In this document: piece by piece, positions 46,401 through 55,593 of the stretch
Numbering within the stretch: position 1 is the first letter of the stretch
Layout: the number at the start of each line of letters is the position of its first letter
From: Semisulcospira habei
Taxonomy: Eukaryota > Mollusca > Gastropoda > Semisulcospiridae
Length of the DNA stretch: 64,000 nt
Reading direction: 5' to 3'
NCBI GenBank assembly: GCA_036245525.1
Contig: BTPG01000004.1
Location: 214,099,023 to 214,163,022 of the forward strand
Translations under genes and position numbers: made by a program
Notes under the pieces: model-generated
Database searches by the model: none
Seen by the model: the letters and a program-made list of their open reading frames with translations, nothing else
What the model was told of the DNA's origin: nothing

Positions 46401-49400
46401 TCAAGGGTAGGTCCAGATTAGCTTGGCGCCAAAAGGCGCCAAGCTAATCTGACTCTACCCTTGAATTCTCATGGTGAATCCTTCTCTTACAACTGGTACA
46501 GTCGTTAGGTGACACCTCCAAAATTTGGGAAATGTTGCCTTGGGGTTTAATGGGTTAATACTATTATTATTATTATTATTGTTAACAGGTGCCAGATGGT
46601 GCGGCTCAGCGCGTGCCAGAACTGTTAACAGACATCATGAACCTGGAGCCGCTGCTTGCCGATGACGACATTCCACAGGAGGCGGCTATGGAAGAGACGC
46701 AGGGGCAGCAGCCACTTTATGACTATCTCATGCAGTTGACCGAGCTGCGACTTTACAAACTGGTGCGGTGGGCCCGCAACTTGCCACAGTTTGGTGCTAT
46801 ATCAGTAAGTTAATACTATCACCTGTGGTCAGCAGTTGCAGGGGCTCATGAGGATCTGTGCCTCTTGCTGAGACCAATTTGCAGCTGTGTTCCTTGGATG
46901 GCTGTGGATTTTGGTTGTTGAGTGAACAAAGATTTCAGACACAAAAAGTGTCCAGTGGAACGGAACGGTTTAAGTCAAGTAAGTCAAAAAACAGTACAGT
47001 TAAAGGTCTGCACTTCTGGTGACTTCAAGCAGCACAAGAAAAACAATTTCTTGCCGAGTTGACTGCTCATTACACAGTCCACTTTGATCTATAGTTGTGT
47101 AGCTTTTACAGTTCCAAATCACAACCCTTTGTGTGTCGGTAAAACCTGGAAGACCAGTCTTCGGCCTCATTTTGTCCAGTCAAGATGTCCAGGCAAATGG
47201 AACACTATCATGTGTATTGCCACCCAGAAACGCACGCTTTCAACAGTAGCAGCTGACTCCAGAGTATGCTGGGATACATGTGATAGCTGTTTGTTGGCCT
47301 GGCCAAATACTGTTTGAGAACGAGCACTGATCACTTTTTTTTTGTTTTCTCTGCAGACTGACGACCAAATTCTGTTGTTGCAAAACTGCTGGTCCGACCT
47401 GCTGGCTCTGGGTGTGTGTTGGCGGTCGATAAACATGCGAAACGTTTTAAACATCTCTACCACACGCTCCATTCTGCTGGAGGAGGCGCAGGCACTGGGC
47501 TTCGGGGATGTGGTCAGTCGTCTGCTCAACATCACGCAAAACCTGCGCAGGCTGCGCGTCGACCAGTACGAGTATGTCGCCTTGAAGGTGTTGCTCCTCA
47601 TTACGCCAGGTGAGTCTGCCTTTAACCCTTTGGCAGTTGGTATCAGTTTTTGTTGCCATGATTCCTGCAGGAATCGTCGAGACAAAAACTGCTACCAACC
47701 AGCTAATTAATTTTTTAACCCTTTGCGTGTCCAGAGGTGCCTACCTTACGTGCTAGCTCGTAATTTTACGCATTTTCGGCATCAAATTACGCGAGTACGA
47801 CCAGTTCCTCTAAAATACGCAATTTAGGGGGGGGGGGGGGGGGTGAGGGAGGGAGGGAAGATCCGTCGACCGCGTTATATAGGCTCCCAGCCTCTGGAAC
47901 CAAAGACGATGTCACTGAGCTTTGCGCGTGTAGTCCACTAGACACTGACCAGACAAGGCAGTAAAAATACTCACACACAGCGCGCCAAGCGTGCACTGAA
48001 ACACTGAACTCTGACTCGCGGGTAGTAACTAGCGATAGCAGGGGGCTCCTCTGCTACAAATGCATGCAACGTGTGCAGAAAGGACTTCGGTGTTGCTCAC
48101 AGTGGCGCGTACAAAAGTACTTGATGATATTCAAAGACATTTGGAGTCCGCTGGGCCGGGCCAAGGCAACAGTACATCCCAAGGCAAGCACTTTTTCGTT
48201 AACCCTTTCGGCCCGGCAAACCGCTGTACTGGTTGGCGGTCTCGTATACCGTGCAGCCTGGAAAACCGCTAGAGCGGTGTCAGGCGTTTTACATCGCGCA
48301 CCCGGTGATACGCGAGCCTCGCCGCGTGTGTGGTGACCTCGCCCTTCGCACTGACATAATTATCATAGTCATGTTTACACTACAGGGTCCTGACAGTGCG
48401 TGCATACTTTTGTACGTTGTATGCGGTCAGCCTTGCGGCGCTAGCATGCGTTTTACGGTCGAAATGGCGAGTGAATGTGTAGATTCGGATTGATAAAATT
48501 TTGTGTTTGGAGACGTGGTTTCAAAAGCAGATAGCTTTGATGTATTAGGACACGTGTGCCCACCTACCGCGTGGCAGCATGATAACCACGTGTTGGCAGT
48601 GTCAGCTGGAGCGATCGACGGTTGAGGCACTGACAATGGCAATGACGTACAGCTTGATTCTGAAGCTGAATTTGGAGGTTCTAATGGATATGCCGTTCTT
48701 GATGCTACACCTTGGTGCACATGTAGGTGACTCTGTGGACACTGACACACATTGGTCACACGTGTAGTACGTGCATTGTCTTTACAACACTGGTACTTCC
48801 ATCCCATCGTGTATGAGACACAACATCGTTCAATGCCACTTATTACATGTTGTCTAGACTGTGGATATACCATACAGTGGCAGGTGTAAACATTGACATC
48901 TGGTGACCAGGTAGGAGAGACCTCCAAGCAGACATCAAGAGACTGGGAACCACCTGGAGTAGAATCGAAGGAGAAGCACAGGACAGGAGTTGCTGGAGGT
49001 CTCTCGTCGACGGCCTATACCCGGGTAGGGGTGACAGGCGTAAGTAAGTAAGTAAGACCAGGTAGGAGCCTCACAGTGTATCGGCATACTGGAAATGCAT
49101 AGACTGACACTAACGTGTCGCAGTAACAGATGCCCTTTTTAGTTACTGATGCATGTTAAGTAAATAACAGCGATCTGTCATGCACGAAAGACATTTTTGA
49201 CTCACGTGCGAAGCAAAAGTGAGTCTAATTTCTGAGCCAGCGGTCGTCCGTCCACCGTCGTGCGTGGTAAACTTTAACGTTGGCATATTCTCGGAGACTA
49301 TTGAAGCTACAGTCTTCAAACTTGACCCAACGATACTTTGTGGCACGACCTTTCTAAACATGCCAATTTTAGTGACAGTTTCTCACAAAGGTCAAGGTCA

Positions 49401-52400
49401 CAGAGGATCAGGAAATATATCAAAAATAGCTATTTTGGGACATAATTTCTTTTTTCTCAAATACTATTCACAACTTCAAACCCAAACTTGGTACAATGAT
49501 ACCTGATGAAAAGAATGATACCTGATGAAAAGACCTTTATATGCACACTAATTTCGTTGATCCCTCGGAAAAGTCAAGGGTCACAAAAGCTCAAGAAATA
49601 TATCCAAAATAACCATATTTTTACCCCCCCCAAAAAAGTTTTTTTTCGCAAATACTATTCACAACTTCAAACCCAAACTTGCTACAGCGATACCTGATAT
49701 TGTGTGAATAAAATAGCTAATAGTGTGGATAAATGTCTTTATTTTTAATTTGTTTGCTGTGGTGTATTTTTTTCGTTGCGTGTTGCGCTGAAATGATTAC
49801 ACGAAATACACATTTTCAAGCAGCCCATTACACAAAATGGTCTAAGAGGGGTAGGCACCTCTGCGTGTCAGTAGCGGTTTTGTCACGATGATTCGTGACA
49901 AGAACCGCTACCGACACGCAAAAGGTTAACTCGTTTTTGTAGTGTTTAAAGAAATCTCCCTCGCGCTGGGACCATACGGCGTTGAGGCGCGTCCCCTGGG
50001 TGGTGGATAGGGGGTCCCTCGTGAGAGGGGTGCACCGAATGAAATAAGGTGCCGTGAACCAACATGGTCTAAGGGAAGGTGACCCCGACAGAAAACCCCT
50101 GGTCCTCCTAGTAAGGGGGTTGGGCGTGGGGGTAGCTTCCCCACCCTGCAAAAAAGGAAATAGCTACAAAAACGCCGACGAAAAGACTAACAGTAATTCC
50201 TTTCCTGGAGGAGGAAGGTTCTTCTACCAGAAGACTTATGACGTCCTGTGGTGAAAGCCGGAAGTCTTCGGAAGCCACAGGACCGAGCCGCCTCTCTCTA
50301 TCCAGGGATACAACCATGGGCACATGGAACGTTAAGACCATGTACCAGAGCGGCAAGGCCGCCCAGATAGCAGCGGAAATGCAAAAGTACAACCTTTCCC
50401 TGCTAGGTATCAGTGAAGCCAGATGGACGCAGTCTGGCCAGAAAAGGCTGTTAAGTGGGGAGATGATTCTGTATTCAGGTCATGAAGAGGAGAATGCCCC
50501 CCATACAGAAGGCGTAGCATTCATGCTGTCACCAGTGGCACAAAGAGCGCTGATGGGCTGGGAACCTCTTGGGCCAAGAATCATCACAGCAGCCTTTAGA
50601 ACCAAGAAAAAGCTCAAGCTGAACGTCATCCAGTGTTATGCGCCCACTAATGACAGGGACGAGGAAGAGAAACAAGAGTTCTACGACCGACTCCAGAGTG
50701 CCTTGGACAAATGTGCGGAGCGAGACATCACCATCGTCATGGGCGATTTTAATGCCAAAATAGGGGAGGACAACACCGGATACGAAGAGGTGATGGGGAG
50801 ACAGGGACTAGGCTCGGAGATGAGTGAGAACGGGGAGAGGTTTGTAGACTTTTGTGCTCTAAACCGACTTGTCATTGGAGGCAGCATCTTCCCACACAGA
50901 AGGATACACAAAGCAACTTGGGTCTCACCTGACCATACAACAGAGAACCAAATAGACCATATCTGCATTAGCAAGAAATTTAGAAGATCCCTTCAAGATG
51001 TTCGAGTTAGGAGGGGAGCAGATGTCACCTCCGACCACCATCTGCTTACCTTAAGAATGAAGCTCAAGCTAAAGAAAAGCCGCACAGAGACAACAAGAAG
51101 ACAGCGCTATAATGTAGGCCTCCTGAGAGAAACTGGAGTTAGAGAAGAGTTTAAACTGGTGCTGTCCAACCGGTTTCAAGCGCTACAGGAGCTAGTAAAT
51201 GAAGAGGAGGCGGTCACCACAGAGCAGCAGTGGAAGGCAGTTAGAGAGGCGCTGAACTCAACCTGCAAAGACACTGTAGGGTTCAGAAAACACCATCACA
51301 AGGACTGGCTGTCAGCACAGACCTTGAAGAAGATAGAAGTGAGGAAGCAGAAGAAAGCAGTTGTCAACAACAGTCGCACGAGAGCATCCAAAGTAAGGGC
51401 ACAGGGGGAATACTGGGAAGCCAACCGCGAGGTGAAGAGGAGTATCAGGGCAGACAAGAGGGCCTACACAGACAACCTGGCAGCAGAGGCAGAAAAGGCA
51501 GCAGGCAGCGGCAATATGAAACAGCTCTACGACATTACCAGAAGATTGTCAGGCAAGTATGGCCATACAGAAAGACCAGTAAAAGACAAAGAAGGCAAGC
51601 CTATTGCAGACAGAGCAGACCAACTCGACAGATGGGCCGAGTATTTTGAAGAGTTACTGAACAGACCTAGCCCACCCGACCCCCCAGACATCCAGCCGGC
51701 AGAGACCGACCTACCCATCAGCTGCGACAGACCCAGCCGGGAAGAGATCAGAAGAGCAGTGGCATTTTTGAAGAACGGCAAAGCAGCAGGCCCAGATGGC
51801 ATCCCAGCGGAGTCTCTGAAAGCAGACCCAGAGACAACAGTGGAGATGCTGTACCCACTGTTTGGAAAGATCTGGGAAGAGGAGGTGATGCCGGCTGACT
51901 GGAAGGAGGGGTACCTAATCAAGCTTCCCAAGAAAGGCGACCTCAGCAAGTGTTCCAACTACAGAGGAATCACCTTGCTGTCAGTACCAGGAAAGGTCTT
52001 CAACAGGATCATCCTGGAGAGAATGAAGAGCTCCGTTGACCCCCAGCTGAGAGACCAGCAAGCAGGATTCAGGAAGAACCGATCATGTACAGACCAGATC
52101 GCCACTCTCCGCATCATCGTGGAACAGTCTCTGGAGTGGAGCTCCCCGCTGTACGTCAACTTTGTGGATTATGAGAAAGCATTTGACAGTGTGGACCGAG
52201 AGACTTTGTGGAAACTCCTACGACACTACGGTGTACCCATAAAGCTCGTCCGCCTGATCAAGAACAGCTACGATGGTATGACATGTCGCGTGATCCACGA
52301 AGGGCAGTTCACCAGGGAGCTCCAGGTCAGAACTGGTGTCAGGCAGGGGTGTCTGCTGTCTCCGTTCCTCTTCCTACTGGCCATAGACTGGGTCATGAAG

Positions 52401-54554
52401 ATGACCACAGAGCACAGACGAAGTGGAATACAGTGGACACTGTGGACACAGCTTGACGACCTCGATTTTGCAGACGACTTGGCATTACTGTCCCACACTC
52501 ATCAACAAATGCAGGACAAGACCACGAGGCTTGCTGACATCTCGTCCCAAGTGGGCCTCACCATTCACAAACAGAAAACAAAGACAATGAGGCTGAACGC
52601 AACCAGGGAGGAACCAGTCTTGCTTGCTGGCACCCCGTTGGAGGAGGTGGAGTCCTTCACCTATCTCGGGAGCATCATAGACAAAAAAGGCGGCACTGAT
52701 GCAGATGTCAGAGCACGAATCGGTAAAGCCAGAGCAGCCTTTCTCCAGCTGAAAAAAGTGTGGAGTTTCAGAGAGCTGTCACAACACACCAAAGTCCGGA
52801 TCTTCAACTCCAATGTAAAAGCAGTTCTCCTATATGGAGCAGAGACTTGGAGATTGACAAAAACCACAGTCAACAGAGTACAGACCTTCATGAACAGTTG
52901 CCTTAGAAGAATTTTGCAAATCCACTGGCCAGAGAAGATCAGCAACGTCAGACTCTGGGAGAGAACAGAGCAGATAACAGCAGAGAATGAAATTGGGCGA
53001 AGAAGATGGGGATGGATCGGTCACAGTCTGAGAAAGCCAGCTTCCAGTATCACTAGGCAGGCATTGTCATGGAACCCCCAGGGAAAGAGGAAAAGAGGTA
53101 GGCCGAGAAACTCCTGGCGTCGAGACCTCCAAGCAGACATCAAGAGACTGGGAACCACCTGGAGTAGAATCGAAGGAGAAGCACAGGACAGGAGTTGCTG
53201 GAGGTCTCTCGTCGACGGCCTATACCCGGGTAGGGGTGACAGGCGTAAGTAAAGTAAGTAAAGAAATCTCGCTGGCACATATGCAAACATAAAGGGTACA
53301 GTTCACTAAGGACAGTATGTGCGAAGTATAACTAAAAAGCACCAATACAGTGACACCTGCCAAGCTGACTATGAGTATAACTTATTTGGTGACCGCTTGT
53401 CTAAACAGACCACCCATCTTTAGGCTGGTTGTCGTATTTACGTGTTAGATGGCCCTACGTGGGAGGACGATTTGTCTAAATAAACAGGTATAAGTAAAAA
53501 TGTAACTGTTCCCACCCCCCCACCCCCCCCCCAAGACACACACACTGCACCATCCACCCCCACACACACCCTTTAACACTACCACCCATCCCACCCTATC
53601 TTTATGAAGAGATTTAACCCGGTCAGTACCAGCTGACACAGATTGTGTTTTTGCAATCTTCATTATTTCAACACCCAAAAACCCAAACTGTCTCTGGAAT
53701 GTGAATATTCATGAGAGGTATTGATCCTCATGAGCCCCCCGCAACTGCAGGGGCTCATGAGGATCTATACCTCTTGCAGTTGGGTGGCGTTTAAATTTTG
53801 TTTTAACAATCACCTTTTTTTTGGGCAAGAGGAAGGGCACAAAGTGTCACCTGTCATTAAAGACCATCATTCAGGTGGCACGGCTGCAGCCACTTAAATG
53901 ATGGTCTTCAGTGACAGGTGACCTCTCATTGGGGTGGTGGCTCAAAACAGGTTCTGCTACATTTCATCACAGTGTGTAGCCTTCAGACCATAGCTGGCTG
54001 AAAGTACAATGACATACATTTTCATGGGTGACCGTCTTCAGTCCTTGATGCAGCTTTTTCAAAGTCCCACAAAGCTGAATTTCAGCTTTTGCGTTCAGAC
54101 AAAACAGATATTCAGGCAACCTGTTCCAGCTGCAAGAGTCATAAATTCTCATGAGCCCCTCCTTTTTCAGGGGCTCTTGAGAATTTATGTCTCTTGCTGG
54201 CAGTGGATCACAAGGGACAGTTTAGTTCGTGAACCTTTTTCAGTCGTTTCAGTTTTGTTCACATTGTCACCCAGGCCTTTCATCCTGTATCTTTGTGCAG
54301 ACGTGAAGGGTCTGAAAGACCCAGGGAAGATTCGCGAATATCAGGAGAAGTTGTCTGAAGCCTTGATGGAGTATACCACCGCCCACTATGTGACGCTGCC
54401 CTCAAAGTTCGGCGAGATGCTCTTGCGGCTACCGGAACTGGCGCGGATTTCGTTCATCTCAAAAGAGACCCTCTTGACGGCTCTGCCACCTGCAGCGCAG
54501 TCGTGTGGCTTGCTCGTGGAACTTTTGAAAGGGGAGAACGCTGTAAAAGACTAG
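42649..54554 (+). CDS. NR5B1: Nuclear receptor of the NR5B (HR39-like) group, six-exon model, 655 aa
   Basis: Joined exons 42649-43471, 44373-44552, 45488-45729, 46589-46804, 47357-47609 and 54301-54554 give one frame of 655 residues with GT-AG introns and matching phases. The product should be a nuclear transcription factor. Layout: an A/B region of about 260 residues, two C4 zinc fingers with P box CESCKG, the NR5 extension RTRGGR (FTZ-F1 box), a short hinge and a ligand-binding domain ending in AF-2 LLVELL. NR5 members typically bind TCAAGGTCA as monomers. [28 protein letters not shown] and [13 protein letters not shown] fit HR39/NR5B better than FTZ-F1/NR5A. The first ATG lies 2 nt after an acceptor, so a 5' non-coding exon is likely upstream. 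Introns are full of hairpin repeats, and intron 5 (6.7 kb) holds an intact LINE. No ligand can be inferred. Confidence 0.9.
43810..44023. repeat. Palindromic TTAA-type repeat in NR5B intron 1
   Basis: Ends TTGACCCTTTTAGCCCC and GGGGCTAATAAGGTTAA. Arms at about 43851-43894 and 43899-43942. The inner CAGATGAGCTTGG is matched by CCAAGCTCATCTG, a change from other copies made on both arms. Confidence 0.93.
44373..44552 (+). CDS. NR5B1: NR5B exon 2: DNA-binding domain
   Basis: Acceptor TTATTTACAG, donor GAAG|GTTTGT. Encodes [20 protein letters not shown] and the second finger [17 protein letters not shown]. It holds six of the eight zinc-binding cysteines and the P box CESCKG. Confidence 0.95.
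44586..44750. repeat. Palindromic TTAA-type repeat in NR5B intron 2
   Basis: Arms at about 44612-44650 and 44657-44697: GTTCAAGGCTGGTGCCAAAA against ATTCTGGCACCACCCTTGAA, core GGCGCC-AATA-GGCGCC. The left end is near TTAATCCTTGAC; the right end is uncertain. Confidence 0.88.
45144..45374. repeat. Palindromic TTAA-type repeat in NR5B intron 2
   Basis: Ends TTAACTCATTACATCCTGAT and ATCAGGATGAAAAGGGTTAA. The palindrome at about 45240-45304 is decayed (core GGCGCCGCAGGCGGC). Confidence 0.92.
45488..45729 (+). CDS. NR5B1: NR5B exon 3: FTZ-F1 box and hinge
   Basis: Acceptor CTATTTTCAG, donor CAGAAA|GTAAGT. Starts [16 protein letters not shown], the extension that reads the TCA half of an NR5 site. 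A basic QRKKRAG patch follows, then a polar hinge. Confidence 0.93.
45754..45965. repeat. Palindromic TTAA-type repeat in NR5B intron 3
   Basis: Left end TTAACCCCTTGCCTGCTG. Palindrome at about 45818-45888, GTTCAGGGATGGTGCC against GGCACCACCCTTGAAC. The right end is unclear. Confidence 0.88.
46188..46252. repeat. CTCATGAG-family hairpin in NR5B intron 3
   Basis: GCAAGATGCATAGATCCTCA...GATGAAAATCTGTGTCTCTTGC with a CCCCCGCTGTTGTGGGG centre. A half copy with the same right arm lies at about 46010-46058, and another right arm at 46834-46870 in intron 4. Confidence 0.75.
46347..46558. repeat. Palindromic TTAA-type repeat in NR5B intron 3
   Basis: Arms CATTCAAGGGTAGGTCCAGA and TCTGACTCTACCCTTGAATT around GGCGCC-AAAA-GGCGCC, at about 46397-46473. 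Right end GGGTTTAATGGGTTAA, 30 bp before exon 4; the left end has lost its TTAA. Confidence 0.9.
46589..46804 (+). CDS. NR5B1: NR5B exon 4: start of ligand-binding domain
   Basis: Acceptor TTGTTAACAG, donor ATATCA|GTAAGT. Encodes [15 protein letters not shown] and, further on, [20 protein letters not shown], which is helix 3 of the nuclear receptor fold. Confidence 0.93.
47357..47609 (+). CDS. NR5B1: NR5B exon 5: ligand-binding domain core
   Basis: Acceptor TTTTCTCTGCAG, donor [28 protein letters not shown] is the nuclear receptor ligand-binding-domain signature (helices 4-5). It ends [16 protein letters not shown]. Confidence 0.95.
47622..47710. repeat. 89-bp TTAA-bounded hairpin repeat (type 3)
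   Basis: TTAACCCTTTGGCAGTTGG at one end and CCAACCAGCTAATTAA at the other. Nearly all the sequence folds: CAGTTTTTGTTGCCATGATT against AATCGTCGAGACAAAAACTG around CCTGCAGG. It starts 13 bp after exon 5. A same-length relative is at 60557-60645. Confidence 0.88.
48918..49055 (+). mobile_element. 138-bp 3' stub of the 49959 LINE family with 13-bp TSD
   Basis: GACCAGGTAGGAG flanks it (48905-48917 and 49056-49068). The body is almost identical to 53125-53252, including GACGGCCTATACCCGGG and GTGACAGGCG, and ends in (TAAG)n. It is a typical severely 5'-truncated LINE insertion. Confidence 0.95.
49197..49700 (+). repeat. AAGGTCA-containing interspersed repeat in NR5B intron 5
   Basis: Same order as 40440-40875: GTGCGAAGCAAAAGTGAGTC, AACTTTAACGTTGGCAT, CTCACAAAGGTCAAGGTCAC, poly-T, CTATTCACAACTTCAAACCC (twice). 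It includes one perfect NR5-type site TCAAGGTCA at 49392-49400 and a short tandem duplication near 49500. Confidence 0.88.
49855..49929. repeat. Terminal hairpin of the piggyBac-like remnant
   Basis: CTGCGTGTCAGTAGCGGTTT pairs with AACCGCTACCGACACGC around GTCACGATGATTCGTGAC, followed by AAAAGGTTAA. Similar in plan to the type-3 hairpins. Confidence 0.8.
49959..53258 (+). mobile_element. Full-length RTE-like LINE with 12-bp TSD, inside NR5B intron 5
   Basis: TAAAGAAATCTC at 49947-49958 and 53259-53270 brackets a 3300-bp element. It has a 279-bp leader, one intact frame of 1004 codons and a TAAG-type tail. It lies in the same orientation as the host gene. The degraded sister copy at 5883-10365 and the stub at 48918-49055 belong to the same family. 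Confidence 0.95.
50238..53252 (+). CDS. RTE-like endonuclease-reverse transcriptase, intact (1004 aa)
   Basis: Self-mobilising protein of the LINE. Apurinic-type endonuclease spans residues about 27-270: [51 protein letters not shown] and TSDHHLL. Reverse transcriptase spans residues about 545-790: [60 protein letters not shown] and catalytic DFADDLAL at 742-749, then [12 protein letters not shown]. The C-terminus has [19 protein letters not shown] and [15 protein letters not shown]. The frame has no break. Start: ATG 50238, or ATG 50316 in a good context (ACCATGG), which directly precedes the endonuclease. If transcribed with the host intron it could be expressed, but autonomous activity is unproven. 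Confidence 0.94.
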   Translation: MTSCGESRKSSEATGPSRLSLSRDTTMGTWNVKTMYQSGKAAQIAAEMQKYNLSLLGISEARWTQSGQKRLLSGEMILYSGHEEENAPHTEGVAFMLSPVAQRALMGWEPLGPRIITAAFRTKKKLKLNVIQCYAPTNDRDEEEKQEFYDRLQSALDKCAERDITIVMGDFNAKIGEDNTGYEEVMGRQGLGSEMSENGERFVDFCALNRLVIGGSIFPHRRIHKATWVSPDHTTENQIDHICISKKFRRSLQDVRVRRGADVTSDHHLLTLRMKLKLKKSRTETTRRQRYNVGLLRETGVREEFKLVLSNRFQALQELVNEEEAVTTEQQWKAVREALNSTCKDTVGFRKHHHKDWLSAQTLKKIEVRKQKKAVVNNSRTRASKVRAQGEYWEANREVKRSIRADKRAYTDNLAAEAEKAAGSGNMKQLYDITRRLSGKYGHTERPVKDKEGKPIADRADQLDRWAEYFEELLNRPSPPDPPDIQPAETDLPISCDRPSREEIRRAVAFLKNGKAAGPDGIPAESLKADPETTVEMLYPLFGKIWEEEVMPADWKEGYLIKLPKKGDLSKCSNYRGITLLSVPGKVFNRIILERMKSSVDPQLRDQQAGFRKNRSCTDQIATLRIIVEQSLEWSSPLYVNFVDYEKAFDSVDRETLWKLLRHYGVPIKLVRLIKNSYDGMTCRVIHEGQFTRELQVRTGVRQGCLLSPFLFLLAIDWVMKMTTEHRRSGIQWTLWTQLDDLDFADDLALLSHTHQQMQDKTTRLADISSQVGLTIHKQKTKTMRLNATREEPVLLAGTPLEEVESFTYLGSIIDKKGGTDADVRARIGKARAAFLQLKKVWSFRELSQHTKVRIFNSNVKAVLLYGAETWRLTKTTVNRVQTFMNSCLRRILQIHWPEKISNVRLWERTEQITAENEIGRRRWGWIGHSLRKPASSITRQALSWNPQGKRKRGRPRNSWRRDLQADIKRLGTTWSRIEGEAQDRSCWRSLVDGLYPGRGDRRK
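53271..53711. other. No gene recognised
   Basis: Intron 5 sequence with a C-rich tract near 53515-53535. Confidence 0.5.
53712..53778. repeat. CTCATGAG-family hairpin in NR5B intron 5
   Basis: GAGAGGTATTGATCCTCATG and CATGAGGATCTATACCTCTT pair around AGCCCCCCGCAACTGCAGGGGCT. Confidence 0.92.
53841..53922. repeat. Unrelated hairpin repeat (type 5)
   Basis: GTCACCTGTCATTAAAGACC and GGTCTTCAGTGACAGGTGAC are the outer arms; ATCATTCAGGTGG pairs imperfectly with CCACTTAAATGAT around CACGGCTGCAG. No clear TTAA ends. Confidence 0.9.
54024..54250. repeat. CTCATGAG-family repeat ending next to NR5B exon 6
   Basis: Starts CATGGGTGACCGTCTTCAGT. Hairpin at about 54131-54206 with ATAAATTCTCATGAGCCCC against GGGGCTCTTGAGAATTTAT, the AATTCT/AGAATT form. 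It ends about 50 bp before exon 6. Confidence 0.9.
54301..54554 (+). CDS. NR5B1: NR5B exon 6: end of ligand-binding domain, AF-2 and stop
   Basis: Acceptor TATCTTTGTGCAG. Encodes [18 protein letters not shown], then [19 protein letters not shown] and the AF-2 helix [11 protein letters not shown], with TAG at 54552-54554. A possible polyadenylation signal AATAAA lies at 56648-56653, but that stretch also resembles a LINE 3' end. Confidence 0.93.
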
Positions 54555-54577
54555 TCAGGTCTGAGAGATTGAGAATA

Positions 54578-54580
<3 letters not shown>

Positions 54581-54642
<62 letters not shown>
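54581..54642. repeat. (GT)n microsatellite
   Basis: GT run 27 bp after the NR5B stop codon, probably in its 3' untranslated region. Confidence 0.95.
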
Positions 54643-54646
<4 letters not shown>

Positions 54647-54738
54647 AAAGATAGTGAGAGCGAGTGTGTGAAATGGGTGCATGGTTCTGTGTGACAGACT
54701 GACCATTATGGGATGTTGAGGCTGCCTGTTTAACCCAT

Positions 54739-54943
54739 TTAACCCCATGGCCGCATTTCCTAAGTTTTGGAAGTATCACCTAACGACTGTGTACCAGTTG
54801 CAGCAGATGGCTCGACCATGAACATTCAAGGGTAGCGCCAGATAAGCTTGGCGCCATTAGGCGCCAAGCTAATCTGGCACTGCCCTTGAATTATCATGGT
54901 TGATCCATCTCCTGCTTGAGTGTGTCGGGGCTCACTGGGTTAA
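54739..54943. repeat. Palindromic TTAA-type repeat 3' of NR5B
   Basis: Ends TTAACCCCATGGCCGC and GGGGCTCACTGGGTTAA. Arms ATTCAAGGGTAGCGCCAGAT / AATCTGGCACTGCCCTTGAA around GGCGCC-ATTA-GGCGCC, with two uncompensated mismatches. Confidence 0.93.
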
Positions 54944-55046
54944 CCACTTCACTGCTGGGAACACAGAACTATGTCTTTGAAAGCTGGGCAGCACCAACAC
55001 TGACTACTCCCATCAACCCATGGAACACAGGTATTAATGGGGTCCG

Positions 55047-55113
55047 CAAGAGGCAAAGGTCCTCATGAACCTCCGCGTCTGCAGGGGCTCTTGAGGTTCT
55101 CTGCCTCTTTCAG
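55047..55113. repeat. CTCATGAG-family hairpin, diverged
   Basis: GCAAGAGGCAAAGGTCCTCA against TGAGGTTCTCTGCCTCTT with a CGCGTCTGCAGGGG centre. Confidence 0.8.
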
Positions 55114-55323
55114 TTGGGTTGAGGTCGCATTTTTCCAGCAGTGAAGGTTTCAGCGATTCCACCCTGACAGTGGCACACAACAAATATACAGATGCACTGA
55201 ACTGGCAGGTGTACAGTCCAAGCGTGTCAATTTGATCCTAGCTGTCATTGGAAAGCACAGCGCTGCCTGTTCTGCGTCTGTACCCGGAGGTTGATCGTCG
55301 GATGTTGAAGCTTTAATCAGTTC

Positions 55324-55593
55324 ACATGGGTGACAGTCTTCAGTCCTGGAGACTGATTCAGCATTTTGTACATCTCAGAAAGCTGAGTTTCAGCTTCTCC
55401 GAATACAGTCCTGCAGCCGGCATGTTCCATCTGCAAGAGGCATAAATTCTCATGAGCCCCTGCGGAGGCACCAGTACAGAACTGTGGAGGCAGGGGCTTA
55501 TGAGAATTCATGTCTGTTGCTGGCCATGGATGATGGGGCATAGTTAGTCCGTGTATTATTATCAATTTCAATTTTTTTCAGACCATCACCCAT
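55324..55593. repeat. CTCATGAG-family repeat, complete copy with inverted ends
   Basis: The ends CATGGGTGACAGTCTTCAG and CAGACCATCACCCATG are imperfect inverted repeats. The hairpin at 55433-55518 pairs AAATTCTCATGAGCCCCTGC with GCAGGGGCTTATGAGAATTC around a larger loop. This family therefore has its own ends, different from TTAA. Confidence 0.85.

Larger units (their letters stand above)
47715..49929 (-). mobile_element. Candidate piggyBac-like element remnant, 2.2 kb
   Basis: The left end TTAACCCTTTGCGTGTC and the right end, read inward, TTAACCTTTTGCGTGTC form a 17-bp inverted repeat with one mismatch. CAGAGGTGCCTACC is also shared near both ends. TTAA at both edges and CCC...GGG termini are piggyBac features. 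A minus-strand frame at 48427-48927 ends in a Cys/His cluster ([17 protein letters not shown], then SHLHVH) that loosely resembles the C-terminus of piggyBac transposases. That protein match is weak, and the rest of the transposase is not visible. Later insertions at 48918-49055 and 49197-49700 lie inside. Confidence 0.5.
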
